A stretch of 64,000 nt of DNA, from NCBI RefSeq assembly GCF_002081825.1, contig NZ_MUKU01000001.1, positions 1 through 64,000 of the forward strand. The letters run 5' to 3'. Every line of letters begins with the position of its first letter. Position 1 is the stretch's first letter. This document shows, in pieces, positions 8,508 through 16,462 of this stretch. Below the pieces are notes generated by a model. It was not told the origin of the DNA. It saw only the letters and a list, made by a program, of their open reading frames with translations, and searched no databases. The position numbers and the translations under genes are program-made. Source of the stretch: Chromobacterium haemolyticum (GTDB lineage: Bacteria > Pseudomonadota > Gammaproteobacteria > Burkholderiales > Chromobacteriaceae).

Positions 8508-9142
8508 TGGCGCTAGAGCAGCAACGCGGCCGCTTCATCAGCCTGGAGGGTATAGACGGCGCCGGCAAGAGCACCCATCTGGCCTTCATCCGCGATTGGC
8601 TGGCGCAACACGGCGTCGACGCCGTGTTCACCCGCGAGCCGGGCGGCACTCCGCTGGGAGAGAAAATCCGCGAACTGCTGTTGGCGGTGGACACCGAGGC
8701 CTCGCTGGACGCGGAAACCCTGCTGGTGTTCGCCTCGCGCCAGCAATTGCTGCACAGCGTGATCGAGCCCGCGCTCGCCGCCGGCCAGTGGCTGGTGTCA
8801 GACCGCTTCACCGACTCCACTTTCGCCTTTCAGGGTGGCGGCCGAGGCGTGCCCTTCGAGCGCATCGCCGAACTGGAACAATGGGTGCAGCACGGTTTGC
8901 AGCCGGACCTGACCCTGCTGTTCGACCTGCCGCTGGAGGTGGCGGCCGAGCGCATGTCCAAGACCCGGCAGCTGGATCGCTTTGAGCAGGAAAAAGCCGA
9001 TTTCCACGTGCGCGTGCGCGAAGCCTATCTGCGGCGCGCCGCCGGCCAGCCGCGTTTCGCGGTGCTGGACGCCAGCCGCTCCATCGCCGAGATCCAGGTC
9101 GACATCGCGGCCTGCCTGCAAAAACTGCTGGAGGCCGCGTGA
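8507..9142 (+). CDS. tmk: thymidylate kinase
   Basis: A 211-residue cytosolic kinase converting dTMP to dTDP with ATP. P-loop GIDGAGKST (about residues 15-23), the TREPGGT dTMP-binding loop (about 40-46) and SDRFTDST (DR motif, about 101-108) are all present; the lid region ([15 protein letters not shown]) follows. The start codon shares one base with the mltG stop, and the TGA overlaps the holB ATG, so the three are translationally coupled. Confidence 0.95.
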   Translation: MALEQQRGRFISLEGIDGAGKSTHLAFIRDWLAQHGVDAVFTREPGGTPLGEKIRELLLAVDTEASLDAETLLVFASRQQLLHSVIEPALAAGQWLVSDRFTDSTFAFQGGGRGVPFERIAELEQWVQHGLQPDLTLLFDLPLEVAAERMSKTRQLDRFEQEKADFHVRVREAYLRRAAGQPRFAVLDASRSIAEIQVDIAACLQKLLEAA

Positions 9143-10155
9143 TGCTGCTGCCCTGGCAACAAGACGATTGGGCGCGGCTGAACGCCGAGCGCGAGCGCCT
9201 GCCCAATGCATGGCTGTTCACCGGCGCGGCGGGCATCGGCAAGCTGGAGTTCGCCGAATATCTGGCTCAGTCCTTGCTGTGCGAACGTCCCCAAGCCGGC
9301 CACCGGCCTTGCGGTGAATGCGAAGCCTGCCGTTGGTATCTGCACGCCACTCATCCGGACTTCCGCCGCTTGTCGCCGCTGGGCGATGAGGACGAGGAAG
9401 GCAAGGAGGGCGCGGAGGGCAAGAAAGTCAGCCGCAAGCTGCCGGTGATCAAGATCGAGGCGGTGCGAGAGGTGATCGACTTCGCTCATCTGAGCGCGCA
9501 TCGCGCCGGCCGGCGCATCGTGCTGGTGGAACCGGCGGAAAGCTTGAATCCGGCCGCCGCCAACGCCTTGCTCAAAATCCTGGAAGAACCGCCGGCCGAG
9601 GTCTTGTTTCTGCTGGTGGCGCATGCGCCCCAGCGGCTGCTGCCCACCATACGCAGCCGTTGCCGCCAGTTTCCGCTGACCCGGCCGGACCAGGCGCAAG
9701 CGCTGGCCTGGCTGCGCGAGCAGGGCGTGGCCGACGCCGAGCTGGAGCTGGCCCACAACGGCGGCGCGCCGTTGTTTGACCATGATCCGGCGCTGGCCAA
9801 GCTGCGTGGCCAGTTTGTTCAGGGGCTGGCCCAGCCCAGCTTCGCCACTGTGTTGCAGCTGGCGGAGGCGGTGGATAAGCAGAAACTGCCGCTGCTGCTG
9901 CCCATCGGCTGGCTGATGAAATGGCTGCATGATCTGGCGAGTTTGAGACTGGCCGGTTTGGTCCGCTATTATCCAGATCAGGAACGCGCCTTGCAGCAGT
10001 TGTCGGCGCGCGCCGACATCGCGCAATTGATGGCGTGTCAGCAAACGCTCAACCAGTTGGCGCCGTTTGGCCAGCATACGCTGAACACGCGCTTGCAATT
10101 GGAGGCGGTGCTGATGGACTATCTGAAGATATTCGCCAGCGGCAAGGCCGCCTGA
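9142..10155 (+). CDS. holB: DNA polymerase III subunit delta'
   Basis: A 337-residue clamp-loader subunit with an AAA+-like domain. The P-loop is degenerate in the usual delta' way (FTGAAGIGKLEFAE), and the zinc module is visible as CxxCxxC (CGECEACRW) plus an upstream Cys (LLCERPQ). The SRC motif (TIRSRCRQF) needed by clamp-loader partners is intact. The start overlaps the tmk stop (TGATG); GTG 9139 is an alternative. The downstream PilZ gene follows after 19 bp. Confidence 0.93.
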   Translation: MLLPWQQDDWARLNAERERLPNAWLFTGAAGIGKLEFAEYLAQSLLCERPQAGHRPCGECEACRWYLHATHPDFRRLSPLGDEDEEGKEGAEGKKVSRKLPVIKIEAVREVIDFAHLSAHRAGRRIVLVEPAESLNPAAANALLKILEEPPAEVLFLLVAHAPQRLLPTIRSRCRQFPLTRPDQAQALAWLREQGVADAELELAHNGGAPLFDHDPALAKLRGQFVQGLAQPSFATVLQLAEAVDKQKLPLLLPIGWLMKWLHDLASLRLAGLVRYYPDQERALQQLSARADIAQLMACQQTLNQLAPFGQHTLNTRLQLEAVLMDYLKIFASGKAA

Positions 10156-10174
10156 CACTGAGGGTTAGCCAAGT

Positions 10175-10549
10175 ATGGACACTTCCGCCACTCGCCCGGA
10201 CCTCAATCCCAACCGTCCCGGGGTGCTGTCCCTGCATATCAAGGAGCGCAGCGCGCTGTTCGCCGCCTACATGCCCTTTGTGCGCCACGGCGGCATTTTC
10301 ATTCCCACCAACAAGGAAATGAAGCTGGGCGAGGAAGTCTTCCTGCTGCTGACCCTGATGGACGACCCGCAGCGCATCGCGGTGCAGGCCAAGGTAGTGT
10401 GGCTGACGCCGGCCGGCGCCAACAACAGCCGGGTGCAAGGCGTCGGCGTCGAGTTCGTCGCCGGAGATACTGGCAAGCAGGCCAAGGATAAGATCGAGGC
10501 CTTGCTCAGCGGCGTGCTCAACTCCAGCCGGCCCACCCATACCATGTGA
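10175..10549 (+). CDS. PilZ-domain protein
   Basis: A 124-residue single PilZ domain. The beta-barrel core FVRHGGIFIPTNKEMKLGEE and the strand AVQAKVVWLTP are recognisable. The canonical RxxxR and DxSxxG c-di-GMP motifs are not both evident (FVRHGGIF replaces the second), so it may belong to the non-binding type required for type IV pilus biogenesis (PilZ of Pseudomonas/Xanthomonas). The position after holB is the classical pilZ locus. Confidence 0.85.
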   Translation: MDTSATRPDLNPNRPGVLSLHIKERSALFAAYMPFVRHGGIFIPTNKEMKLGEEVFLLLTLMDDPQRIAVQAKVVWLTPAGANNSRVQGVGVEFVAGDTGKQAKDKIEALLSGVLNSSRPTHTM

Positions 10550-10597
10550 TTGTTTTCGTGGCGCGTTTCCGCGCGCCGCAGCCTGATTGACGCAAAT

Positions 10598-11368
10598 ATG
10601 TTTATCGACTCCCACTGCCACATCAATTTTCCCGACCTCGCCGCGCGCATGCCGGAAGTGCTGGCCAATATGCAGGCCAACCAGGTCAGCCACGCGCTGG
10701 TGATCGGCGTCAGCCGTCCCAAATATCCGCAAGTGCTGGCGCTGGCGGAAAGCCACGGCAATTTGTACGCCACCGTGGGCGTGCATCCTGACGATCCGGA
10801 GGCGGAAGAATACAGCGAGGACGAACTGGTGGCGCTGGCCGCGCATCCGCGAGTGGTGGGCATAGGCGAAACCGGCCTCGACTACCACTGGTGCAAGGGC
10901 GATCTGGACTGGCAGCATCAGCGCTTCCGCACCCATATCCGAGCGGCCAAGCGCGTGGGCCTGCCGCTGGTGATTCATACCCGCGAGTCCGCCGAAGACA
11001 CCATTCGCCTGATGCGGGAAGAAAACGCCGAGGTGTGCGGCGGCGTGATGCATTGCTTCACCGAAACCTGGGAGGTGGCGCAAGCCGCGCTGGAGCTGGG
11101 CTTCTACATTTCCTTCTCCGGCGTGGTGACCTTCAAGAACGCAGCCCAGGTCAAGGAGGTGGCGCAAAAAGTGCCGCTTGAGCGGATGCTGATCGAAACC
11201 GACTCGCCCTATCTGGCGCCGGTGCCGTATCGCGGCAAGGTCAACGAGCCGGCCTACGTGCGCCATGTGGCCGCGCATATCGCGGAACTGCGCGGCATCG
11301 ACGTGGAAGAGGTGGCGCGCGTCACCAGCGATAATTTTTTCCGGCTGTTCTCCAAGGCCAGCCGTTGA
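10598..11368 (+). CDS. TatD-family metal-dependent hydrolase
   Basis: A 256-residue TIM-barrel amidohydrolase of the TatD/YcfH type, DNase-like. Metal ligands are visible in order: FIDSHCHINF (HxH), GETGLDYHW (Glu), VIHTRES (His), MHCFTETW (His) and IETDSPYLAP (Asp). The ATG at 10598 gives the standard N-terminus; the frame stays open upstream without a supported start. It ends the mltG-tmk-holB-pilZ run. Confidence 0.92.
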   Translation: MFIDSHCHINFPDLAARMPEVLANMQANQVSHALVIGVSRPKYPQVLALAESHGNLYATVGVHPDDPEAEEYSEDELVALAAHPRVVGIGETGLDYHWCKGDLDWQHQRFRTHIRAAKRVGLPLVIHTRESAEDTIRLMREENAEVCGGVMHCFTETWEVAQAALELGFYISFSGVVTFKNAAQVKEVAQKVPLERMLIETDSPYLAPVPYRGKVNEPAYVRHVAAHIAELRGIDVEEVARVTSDNFFRLFSKASR

Positions 11369-11382
11369 AGCGGAGAAAGCGC

Positions 11383-11775
11383 ATGAAGCGAATCTTGCTG
11401 TCCGGGCTGGTCTTGCTGGCCATATTGTTCTCGGCCCAGGCCTGGGCCAATTGCGTCAATCTGAACGGACGCAGTTATTGTTCCGAAGACGGCGGCATTG
11501 CCCTGGTCCAGCGAGGACAGGCGATGTGCGGCAAGGGCGAATGCGCGATCGATGAATTCGGCAACGTGCTGTGCTCGCCGTACCCGGGCGGCGGCGTGGT
11601 GCGCGCCAACGGCGTTACCTACGCCGGCCCCGGCGCCTGCCTGCTGTCGCGCGACGGCAATCCGTATTGCGCCAAGCAGCCGCGCGGCAGCTGCCAGCAA
11701 GACGCAGACGGCAATGTCCGTTGCGACGGCGGCTGGGTGCGCGAGAAGGCGGAGCGCCCAGAGCGCTGCCGCTGA
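11383..11775 (+). CDS. small exported cysteine-rich protein
   Basis: A 130-residue protein I do not recognise. A signal peptide (MKRILLSGLVLLAILFSAQA) precedes about 108 residues with ten cysteines in roughly repeated modules of the form N/G-x-Y-C ... G-x-C-x-x-D-x-x-G-N-x-x-C, suggesting up to five disulfides. GGAG lies 7-8 nt before the ATG at 11383; the gene starts 15 bp after tatD, so co-transcription is likely. Possibly a periplasmic or secreted structural protein. Confidence 0.8.
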   Translation: MKRILLSGLVLLAILFSAQAWANCVNLNGRSYCSEDGGIALVQRGQAMCGKGECAIDEFGNVLCSPYPGGGVVRANGVTYAGPGACLLSRDGNPYCAKQPRGSCQQDADGNVRCDGGWVREKAERPERCR

Positions 11776-11799
11776 TGCCTTGTTACTTGGGAAACGTCA

Positions 11800-12576
11800 T
11801 TGGGCTCGCTTGAAGTCACCATCCTGGGCTGCGGCTCCAGCTCCGGCACGCCGGCCATAGGCTGCGATTGCGCTACCTGCCGCTCGCCGGATCCCCGCAA
11901 TCGCCGCACCCGCGCCAGCGCCTACATTAAGGTGGCCGGCCAGGGGCTGTTGATCGACACCGGGCCGGACCTGCGGCAGCAGGCGCTGCGCGAGGGGCTG
12001 AGCCGGGTGGACGCGGTGTTGTATACCCATCCGCACGCCGACCACCTGAACGGCATCGACGATCTGCGCGCTTTTTGTTATGTGAAAAAGGGGCCGATCA
12101 CGCTCTACGGCAACGCCTTCACCCTGGACAACATCAAGCGTCGTTTCGACTACGCCTTGCTGCCGCCGTCCAAGATGTGGGACAAGCCGGTGCTGTTGCC
12201 ACAGCAAGTGGACGGGCCGGTGGACTGCGGCGGCGTCACGCTGACGCCGGTGCCGCTGGAACACGGCTCCTGGCCTTGCCTCGGCTGGCGCGTCGGCGAC
12301 ATGGCTTGGTTGACCGACGTGTCGGACATCCCGGACAGCAGCCTGCCCCTGCTGCAAGGACTGAAAGTCTTGTTCCTGGATTGCCTGAACCACGACCCCT
12401 ATCCATCCCACCTGGGTGTGAGCCAATCCTTCGCCTGGGCCAAGCGCATCGGAGCTGCGCGCACGGTGCTGATCCACATGACCCATCGGCTGGAGTTCGC
12501 CGCGCTCAGCGCCGAATGTCCGCCCGGCGTGGAGGTGGGCTATGACGGCCTGCGCGTCGAGCTGCCGTTTAGCTGA
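11800..12576 (+). CDS. MBL-fold metal-dependent hydrolase (PhnP-like)
   Basis: A 258-residue metallo-beta-lactamase-fold phosphodiesterase-like protein. It carries the metal motif YTHPHADHLNGIDD (HxHxDH) and a Cys-rich N-terminal zinc-type loop GCGSSSGTPAIGCDCATC as in PhnP/PqqB-related enzymes. The only available start in frame is TTG 11800, because the upstream gene's stop codon is in the same frame at 11773; GGGAA lies about 6 nt upstream. No phn genes are near, so phosphonate metabolism is not implied; cyclic nucleotide or nucleic acid phosphodiesters are possible substrates. Confidence 0.85.
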   Translation: MGSLEVTILGCGSSSGTPAIGCDCATCRSPDPRNRRTRASAYIKVAGQGLLIDTGPDLRQQALREGLSRVDAVLYTHPHADHLNGIDDLRAFCYVKKGPITLYGNAFTLDNIKRRFDYALLPPSKMWDKPVLLPQQVDGPVDCGGVTLTPVPLEHGSWPCLGWRVGDMAWLTDVSDIPDSSLPLLQGLKVLFLDCLNHDPYPSHLGVSQSFAWAKRIGAARTVLIHMTHRLEFAALSAECPPGVEVGYDGLRVELPFS

Positions 12577-12620
12577 TACCCGTCATGTCAAGAAATCTTT
12601 AATAATCAATCGCTTTTATT

Positions 12621-13085
12621 TCAGGGCTGCAGCGGGATTTTCTGATCCAGCACCGCCACCGCGGTCAGCGCATTGTCCGGGCTGCCGTCCAGCAGCTTGT
12701 CGGAATAGCTGAGGTAGGTCAGGGTATTGCGTTTGGCGTCGACGATGCGCACCACCCGCACATGCTTGAAGATGAAGGACGCGCCTTCCTTGAATACCTG
12801 CTCCTGCTTGGGCAGCGGCCGCGAGAACTTGATCGCGCCCACCTGGCGGCAGGCCACCGAGAAGCGGGACGGGTCCTTGGCCAGGCCCAGCGCTCCCTTA
12901 TAACCGCCGGTCTTGGCGCGCGAGATATAGCAGGCCACGCCTAGCACTGCCGGGTCGTCGAAAGCTTCCACCACCACCTTGTCGTTGGGGCTGAGCAGCT
13001 TGAAGGTGGTGGACACCTCGCCCACTTCCTCGGCCATCGCGGGCGCGGCCAGGCAGGCGAGCAGCAACAGGGCAATCTTGTTCAT
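12621..13085 (-). CDS. CreA-family exported protein
   Basis: A 154-residue CreA-like protein: signal peptide (MNKIALLLLACLAAPAMA), then the conserved GEVSTTFKLLSPNDKVVVEA, FDDPAVLGVACYISRAKTGG and DPSRFSVACRQVG blocks with the usual pair of cysteines. The family is widespread in proteobacteria and of unknown function (named from the E. coli cre locus, though no creBCD genes are here). Confidence 0.9.
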   Translation of the reverse strand: MNKIALLLLACLAAPAMAEEVGEVSTTFKLLSPNDKVVVEAFDDPAVLGVACYISRAKTGGYKGALGLAKDPSRFSVACRQVGAIKFSRPLPKQEQVFKEGASFIFKHVRVVRIVDAKRNTLTYLSYSDKLLDGSPDNALTAVAVLDQKIPLQP

Positions 13086-13108
13086 TCAGGTTCTCCGGCC
13101 GCGGGAAA

Positions 13109-13137
13109 AACGCCGGCCGCGGAGGGCGGCCGGCGTT
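13109..13137 (-). terminator. intrinsic terminator after chorismate mutase gene
   Basis: AACGCCGGCC and GGCCGGCGTT form 10-bp arms around a 9-nt loop. On the minus strand the hairpin is followed by a short T run (GCGTTTTTCCC), giving termination for the gene at 13178-13483. Confidence 0.7.
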
Positions 13138-13177
13138 CTGCGGATGGAAGCGATTGTAGGGAAAGCCGGCCTCCGCC

Positions 13178-13483
13178 TCAATCGGCAGCCGCTTTGGCGC
13201 GGAAGGCCGCCATTTCATCGGCGACGAAGTACTCTATCATTGTGCGGTAGACCGCCGCGGTCAGCGCCGCGTCGGCCCCCAGTTCGCCGGCCAGACGCTC
13301 GACGCGGCGCATCACCTGGTCGACGCGTTTGCCGCCTTCCACTTCTTCCCGGCTGTGCTTGAACGCCGCCGCCTGGCGCACATAAAGGCCGCGCTCGGCG
13401 ATCAGCGCCACCAGCGCGCGGTCGATGCGGTCGATCTGGCCGCGCACCTCATCCAGGTTTTGGCATTGGTAGATCTGTTCCAT
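13178..13483 (-). CDS. chorismate mutase type II (PchB-like)
   Basis: A 101-residue AroQ-fold protein: LDEVRGQIDRIDRALVALIAERGLYVRQAA is the N-terminal helix with active-site Arg, and VDQVMRRVERLA plus TMIEYFVADEM supply the other conserved positions. The size and pattern match stand-alone chorismate mutases and isochorismate pyruvate lyase PchB, which are hard to separate by sequence. No salicylate/siderophore genes are near. It lies downstream of trpS, separated by a repeat element, so aromatic amino acid metabolism is the likely context. Confidence 0.85.
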   Translation of the reverse strand: MEQIYQCQNLDEVRGQIDRIDRALVALIAERGLYVRQAAAFKHSREEVEGGKRVDQVMRRVERLAGELGADAALTAAVYRTMIEYFVADEMAAFRAKAAAD

Positions 13484-13504
13484 TCTGCGTCCTCTCCTCT
13501 TAAA

Positions 13505-13650
13505 GAGTGTGTTTACGATCTCGCGAGCTCAGGCGAGACAAGGAGAAACCGGCTGAGGAAGCGGAATGTACAAGTGGTACATGAGTATTTCGAAGCTGGC
13601 ACTCATCGCACAATTTCTCTGCCGACGCGCAGCAGATCGTAAACAGGTTC
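13505..13650 (-). repeat. stop-codon-anchored inverted-repeat element (trpS copy)
   Basis: A 146-bp diverged copy of the element seen after relA and ppsR. On the minus strand, trpS stop TAA is followed by GAACCTGTTTACGATCTGCT; the far end reads GAGTGTGTTTACGATC inward from 13505. The centre contains GTACAAGTGGTAC, shared by other copies. Terminal arms are about 16 bp, imperfect. Confidence 0.8.
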
Positions 13651-14673
13651 TTAGTAGTAGTTCAAACCCATCGCCGCCTTAACCTCGGACAGTGTGGCGG
13701 CCGCCACTGCGCGCGCGCGCTGGGTGCCGGTTTTCAGCATCTCCATCACCGCGGCCGGATCGCGCGCGTACTGCTCGCGGCGGGTGCGGGTTGGCTCCAG
13801 CAAGGCCTGCAGGCATTCCTCCAGCTGTTTCTTGATCACGGTGTCGCCCAGGCCGCCGCGGCGGTAATGGTCCTTCCATTCCGCCACTTGCGCCGGGTCG
13901 GAGTGGAACACGTCCAGATAGGTGAACACCACATTGCCTTCCACCTGACCCGGATCGGCGACGCGCAGGTGATTGGGGTCGGTGTACATCATTTTCACCG
14001 CCTGGCGGATCTCGTCCGGCGTGGCCGATAGGGTGATGGTGTTGCCCAGGGATTTGGACATCTTGGCCTTGCCGTCGATGCCGGGCAGGCGGGAGCCGTG
14101 TTCCGGCACCATCGCGCGCGCTTCCACCAGCACTGCCCGATCGACGCTGCCGTTGAAGCGGCGCACGATCTCGTTGGTCTGCTCGATCATCGGAATCTGG
14201 TCTTCGCCCACCGGCACGATGCTGGCCTTAAAAGCGGTGATGTCCGCGGCCTGGGCGGCGGGGTAGGTGAGGAATCCGGCGGGAATGTCGCGCTCGTAGC
14301 CGCGCTGCTTGATCTCGTCCTTGATGGTGGGGTTACGCTCCAGGCGCGCCACGGTGACCAGGTTGAGATAGTAGGAAGACAGCTCGGTTAGCTCCGGCAC
14401 CAGGCTCTGGATGAAGATGGTGCTTTTTTCCGGGTCTATGCCCACCGCCAGGTAATCCAGCGCCACCTGCAGCACATTGTCGCGGACCTTCAGATAGTTG
14501 CCCATATTGTCGGTCAGCGCCTGGGCGTCGGCGAGCAGCAGGAACTGACGGCAACGGTCTTGCAGAATCACGCGGTTGCGCAGCGAGCCGACGTAGTGGC
14601 CCAGATGCAGTTGTCCGGTGGTGCGGTCGCCGGTGAGGATGATGTCTTTGGCTGTGATGCTGTCCAGATTCAT
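13651..14673 (-). CDS. trpS: tryptophan-tRNA ligase
   Basis: A 340-residue class I aminoacyl-tRNA synthetase charging tRNA-Trp. The HIGH-type motif ([12 protein letters not shown], about residues 18-29) and KMSKS motif ([10 protein letters not shown]) are intact. GGAG lies 6 nt upstream of the ATG at 14673. Upstream on the same strand lie a 17-codon leader with three consecutive Trp codons and a set of alternative RNA stems, so expression probably responds to charged tRNA-Trp. The stop codon is joined directly to a 146-bp repeat element. Confidence 0.95.
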   Translation of the reverse strand: MNLDSITAKDIILTGDRTTGQLHLGHYVGSLRNRVILQDRCRQFLLLADAQALTDNMGNYLKVRDNVLQVALDYLAVGIDPEKSTIFIQSLVPELTELSSYYLNLVTVARLERNPTIKDEIKQRGYERDIPAGFLTYPAAQAADITAFKASIVPVGEDQIPMIEQTNEIVRRFNGSVDRAVLVEARAMVPEHGSRLPGIDGKAKMSKSLGNTITLSATPDEIRQAVKMMYTDPNHLRVADPGQVEGNVVFTYLDVFHSDPAQVAEWKDHYRRGGLGDTVIKKQLEECLQALLEPTRTRREQYARDPAAVMEMLKTGTQRARAVAAATLSEVKAAMGLNYY

Positions 14674-14695
14674 ATTGGTCTCCAGTGAGCTTGCT

Positions 14696-14809
14696 GGAAA
14701 CTGCCGATCCGGGGAGGAGAGGTACTGCTGGAAACCCTATGCCGCCGTATCGGCAGCTTCCGGGTTTTGGGTGTGCAAACGCCGGTGCCGCCTTAGTTCA
14801 GGCGCCACC
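14696..14809 (-). promoter_or_regulatory. putative trpS attenuator (alternative RNA stems)
   Basis: In minus-strand order: segment 1 GGTGGCGCC (14809-14801, overlapping the Trp codons) can pair with segment 2 GGCGGCACC (14792-14784) with one mismatch. CGGCA of segment 2 can pair with TGCCG of segment 3. Segment 3 GGAAGCTGCCGAT (14761-14749) pairs over 13 positions, one G-U, with segment 4 ATCGGCAGTTTCC (14708-14696). This is the 1:2, 2:3, 3:4 logic of amino-acid attenuators. No U run follows stem 3:4, so the output may be translational or Rho-linked. The 3:4 loop contains CTCTCCTCCCC, able to pair with the trpS ribosome-binding site. Confidence 0.6.
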
Positions 14810-14846
14810 ACCAAAAAAAGGATGCAAATGCGGTTGCGTAGTTCAT
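14793..14846 (-). CDS. Trp-rich leader peptide upstream of trpS
   Basis: A 17-codon open frame on the minus strand, ATG 14846 to TAA 14793, encoding MNYATAFASFFWWWRLN with three consecutive TGG codons. Trp is the rarest residue, so a WWW run in a short ORF before trpS is a hallmark of ribosome-mediated attenuation. There is no Shine-Dalgarno sequence; a TTGACG-N18-TCTGAT promoter would start transcription at or next to the ATG, implying leaderless translation, as reported for the rhizobial trpL leader. Confidence 0.65.
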   Translation of the reverse strand: MNYATAFASFFWWWRLN

Positions 14847-14853
14847 GGGCTTT

Positions 14854-14883
14854 ATCAGAGCACGGCGAGCAAAGCAGCGTCAA
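14854..14883 (-). promoter_or_regulatory. putative promoter of trp leader-trpS
   Basis: Minus strand TTGACG (14883-14878), 18-bp spacer, TCTGAT (14859-14854). The -35 matches 5/6 and the -10 matches 4/6. Predicted transcription start falls within one or two bases of the leader ATG at 14846. Confidence 0.4.
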
Positions 14884-14891
14884 GCGTCTTT

Positions 14892-15191
14892 TCAGGCCAG
14901 GACATGCAGCAGGCTGCCGGCCGGCGGCATGAGGTCTTCGGAATAGGGCGAAACATTCTTGTTTCGGGCCGCGCTCTGAGCTTGGCGCAACAGCCGTTCG
15001 AAAGACTCACCGTGGGAAGCGGCATCCCTGTTGGTCGTGGAGGATTGCGGGTGAGGGACGACGAACTCCGCCATTTCCTTGCGCGGGTCGCTGGCGGCGG
15101 CGCGGCTGTCAGTCTTGGCGGCGACCGCGCTCACTTGTCTCAACGGCGAGGCGGCGGCCTTGAGTTGCGCGGTGATGGAGAGGATATGCAT
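14892..15191 (-). CDS. small hypothetical protein
   Basis: A 99-residue frame, Ala/Ser-rich, without signal peptide, TM helix or recognised motif (starts MHILSITAQLKAAASPLRQV). It has no strong ribosome-binding site and its amino-acid composition is only moderately convincing, but no other frame is open here and it fills the space between the trpS leader promoter and the AT-rich region near 15250. Function unknown. Confidence 0.45.
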   Translation of the reverse strand: MHILSITAQLKAAASPLRQVSAVAAKTDSRAAASDPRKEMAEFVVPHPQSSTTNRDAASHGESFERLLRQAQSAARNKNVSPYSEDLMPPAGSLLHVLA

Positions 15192-15382
15192 CGGGGGGCC
15201 CGGTTCAAGGGATCAAGATGCTTGTTTGAGAGCGCCTGCTTGCTATATGTTCCGGGCAAAATTGTAAAAAAGTGATAATAAACAAAGTGCTATATGGATA
15301 TTGTTGTTGAGCTTCTTAGGCGGTGGGCATGAAAACGGCCGGGCGACGCCGGCCGGTTCCAATGGGATACGGGCAAGGCTTA
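15192..15382. other. intergenic region, AT-rich island and terminator
   Basis: No gene is visible. An AT-rich patch at about 15255-15315 stands out from the GC-rich surroundings and may hold the promoter of the leftward small gene. The hairpin at 15332-15358 is the probable native terminator of ppsR, displaced by two repeat elements. Confidence 0.4.
15332..15358 (-). terminator. probable displaced terminator of ppsR
   Basis: CGGCCGG and CCGGCCG form 7-bp arms; on the minus strand the stem is followed by TTTT. It lies about 280 bp beyond the ppsR stop. Removing the two intervening repeat elements (15383-15637) would leave it roughly 25 nt after the stop, a normal distance. Confidence 0.5.
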
Positions 15383-15494
15383 GAGCCGCTAACAAAACCT
15401 CGCAGAGAACCTGAGCCAAGGCGCGCCGACGCAGGCAGTACAAGTGGTACGACAAGGAGGCGCAACGCAGGATCAGGAGTTTTGTTAGCGGGTC
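15383..15494. repeat. second inverted-repeat element (MITE-like), 112 bp
   Basis: Ends GAGCCGCTAACAAAAC (15383-15398) and GTTTTGTTAGCGGGTC (15479-15494) are inverted repeats matching at 15 of 16 positions. The element is flanked on both sides by TTA (15380-15382, 15495-15497), consistent with a 3-bp target duplication. The interior carries GTACAAGTGGTAC, also found in the 140-bp family. It has no coding capacity. Confidence 0.75.
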
Positions 15495-15497
15495 TTA

Positions 15498-15637
15498 GAG
15501 CCTGTTCAAAGTCTCGCGAGCTAGGGCGAGACAAGGCGAAAACGATCCAACAAGCGGAATGGTCAAGTGGTGCATGAGCATTTCTAGGATGTTTTCAACG
15601 CCGTATCGCCGAAGCGCAGCAGATTTTGAACAGGTTC
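15498..15637 (-). repeat. stop-codon-anchored inverted-repeat element (ppsR copy)
   Basis: A 140-bp element. On the minus strand the ppsR stop TGA (15640-15638) is followed directly by GAACCTGTTCAAAATCTGCT; the far end reads GAGCCTGTTCAAAGTCT from 15498. Flanks are TTA and TCA. Length and ends match both relA copies. Confidence 0.85.
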
Positions 15638-16462
15638 TCAAAAACGCCGGCCCAGCGCCGCCTTGTGCATGATGGTGGAGGCGATCTCCTCAATGGACTT
15701 GTGAGTGGTGCTGATGAAGGAGACGCCGTGATATCGGAACATGGACTCGGCCTCGTTCACCTCGCGGCGGCAGTTGTCCATGCTGGCGTATTTGGAGTCC
15801 GGCCGTCGCTCGGAGCGGATATAGTGCAGTCGCGCCGGGTCGATGGTCAGGCCGAAGATCTTGTCCTTGAACGGCAGCAGCAACTTGGGCAGCGTCGGGC
15901 TGCCCAGGTCTTCCGGCGTCAGCGGGTAGTTGGCGGCGCGGATGCCGTATTGCAGCGCCAGATACAGGCAGGTCGGGGTCTTGCCGGAGCGGGATACGCC
16001 CACCAGGATCACGTCCGCTTCGTGCAGATCCTTCAATTTGACGCCGTCGTCGTGGTTCAACGAAAAGTTGACCGCCTCGATGCGATGATCGTACTTCTCC
16101 TCGTTGACCATGCCGTGGGCCTTGCCCACGCTCAGCGAGGCGCGCTGGCCGATTTCCTGTTCCAGCTGGCCAATGAAGGTGTCGAAGAAATCTATCATCA
16201 CCGCGTTCTCAACCTGCAGCGCGCTGCGCACGTCCGGGTTGATGATGCTGGTGAACACCAGCGGTTTCAGGTGATCCGTTTCCGACACCTGGCGGATCAC
16301 CTCCGCCAGCGCTTCGGCCTTTTCCACGGTATCGACGAAGGGAATGGTCTCGCGCTTGAATTCCACAGTGTCGAACTGGGTCAGCAGCGTGTGGCCCAGC
16401 GATTCGGCGGTGATGCCGGTGCGATCGGAAACGAAGAAGGCGGAGCGGAGATGGTGGGGCAT
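15638..16462 (-). CDS. ppsR: PEP synthase regulatory protein (DUF299)
   Basis: A 274-residue bifunctional regulator that inactivates PEP synthase by ADP-dependent threonine phosphorylation and reactivates it by Pi-dependent dephosphorylation. Landmarks: [16 protein letters not shown] at the N-terminus, the P-loop-like [15 protein letters not shown] (about residues 152-166) and YPLTPEDL. It is divergent from ppsA across 321 bp, the usual partner arrangement. Its TGA stop abuts a 140-bp repeat. Confidence 0.93.
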   Translation of the reverse strand: MPHHLRSAFFVSDRTGITAESLGHTLLTQFDTVEFKRETIPFVDTVEKAEALAEVIRQVSETDHLKPLVFTSIINPDVRSALQVENAVMIDFFDTFIGQLEQEIGQRASLSVGKAHGMVNEEKYDHRIEAVNFSLNHDDGVKLKDLHEADVILVGVSRSGKTPTCLYLALQYGIRAANYPLTPEDLGSPTLPKLLLPFKDKIFGLTIDPARLHYIRSERRPDSKYASMDNCRREVNEAESMFRYHGVSFISTTHKSIEEIASTIMHKAALGRRF

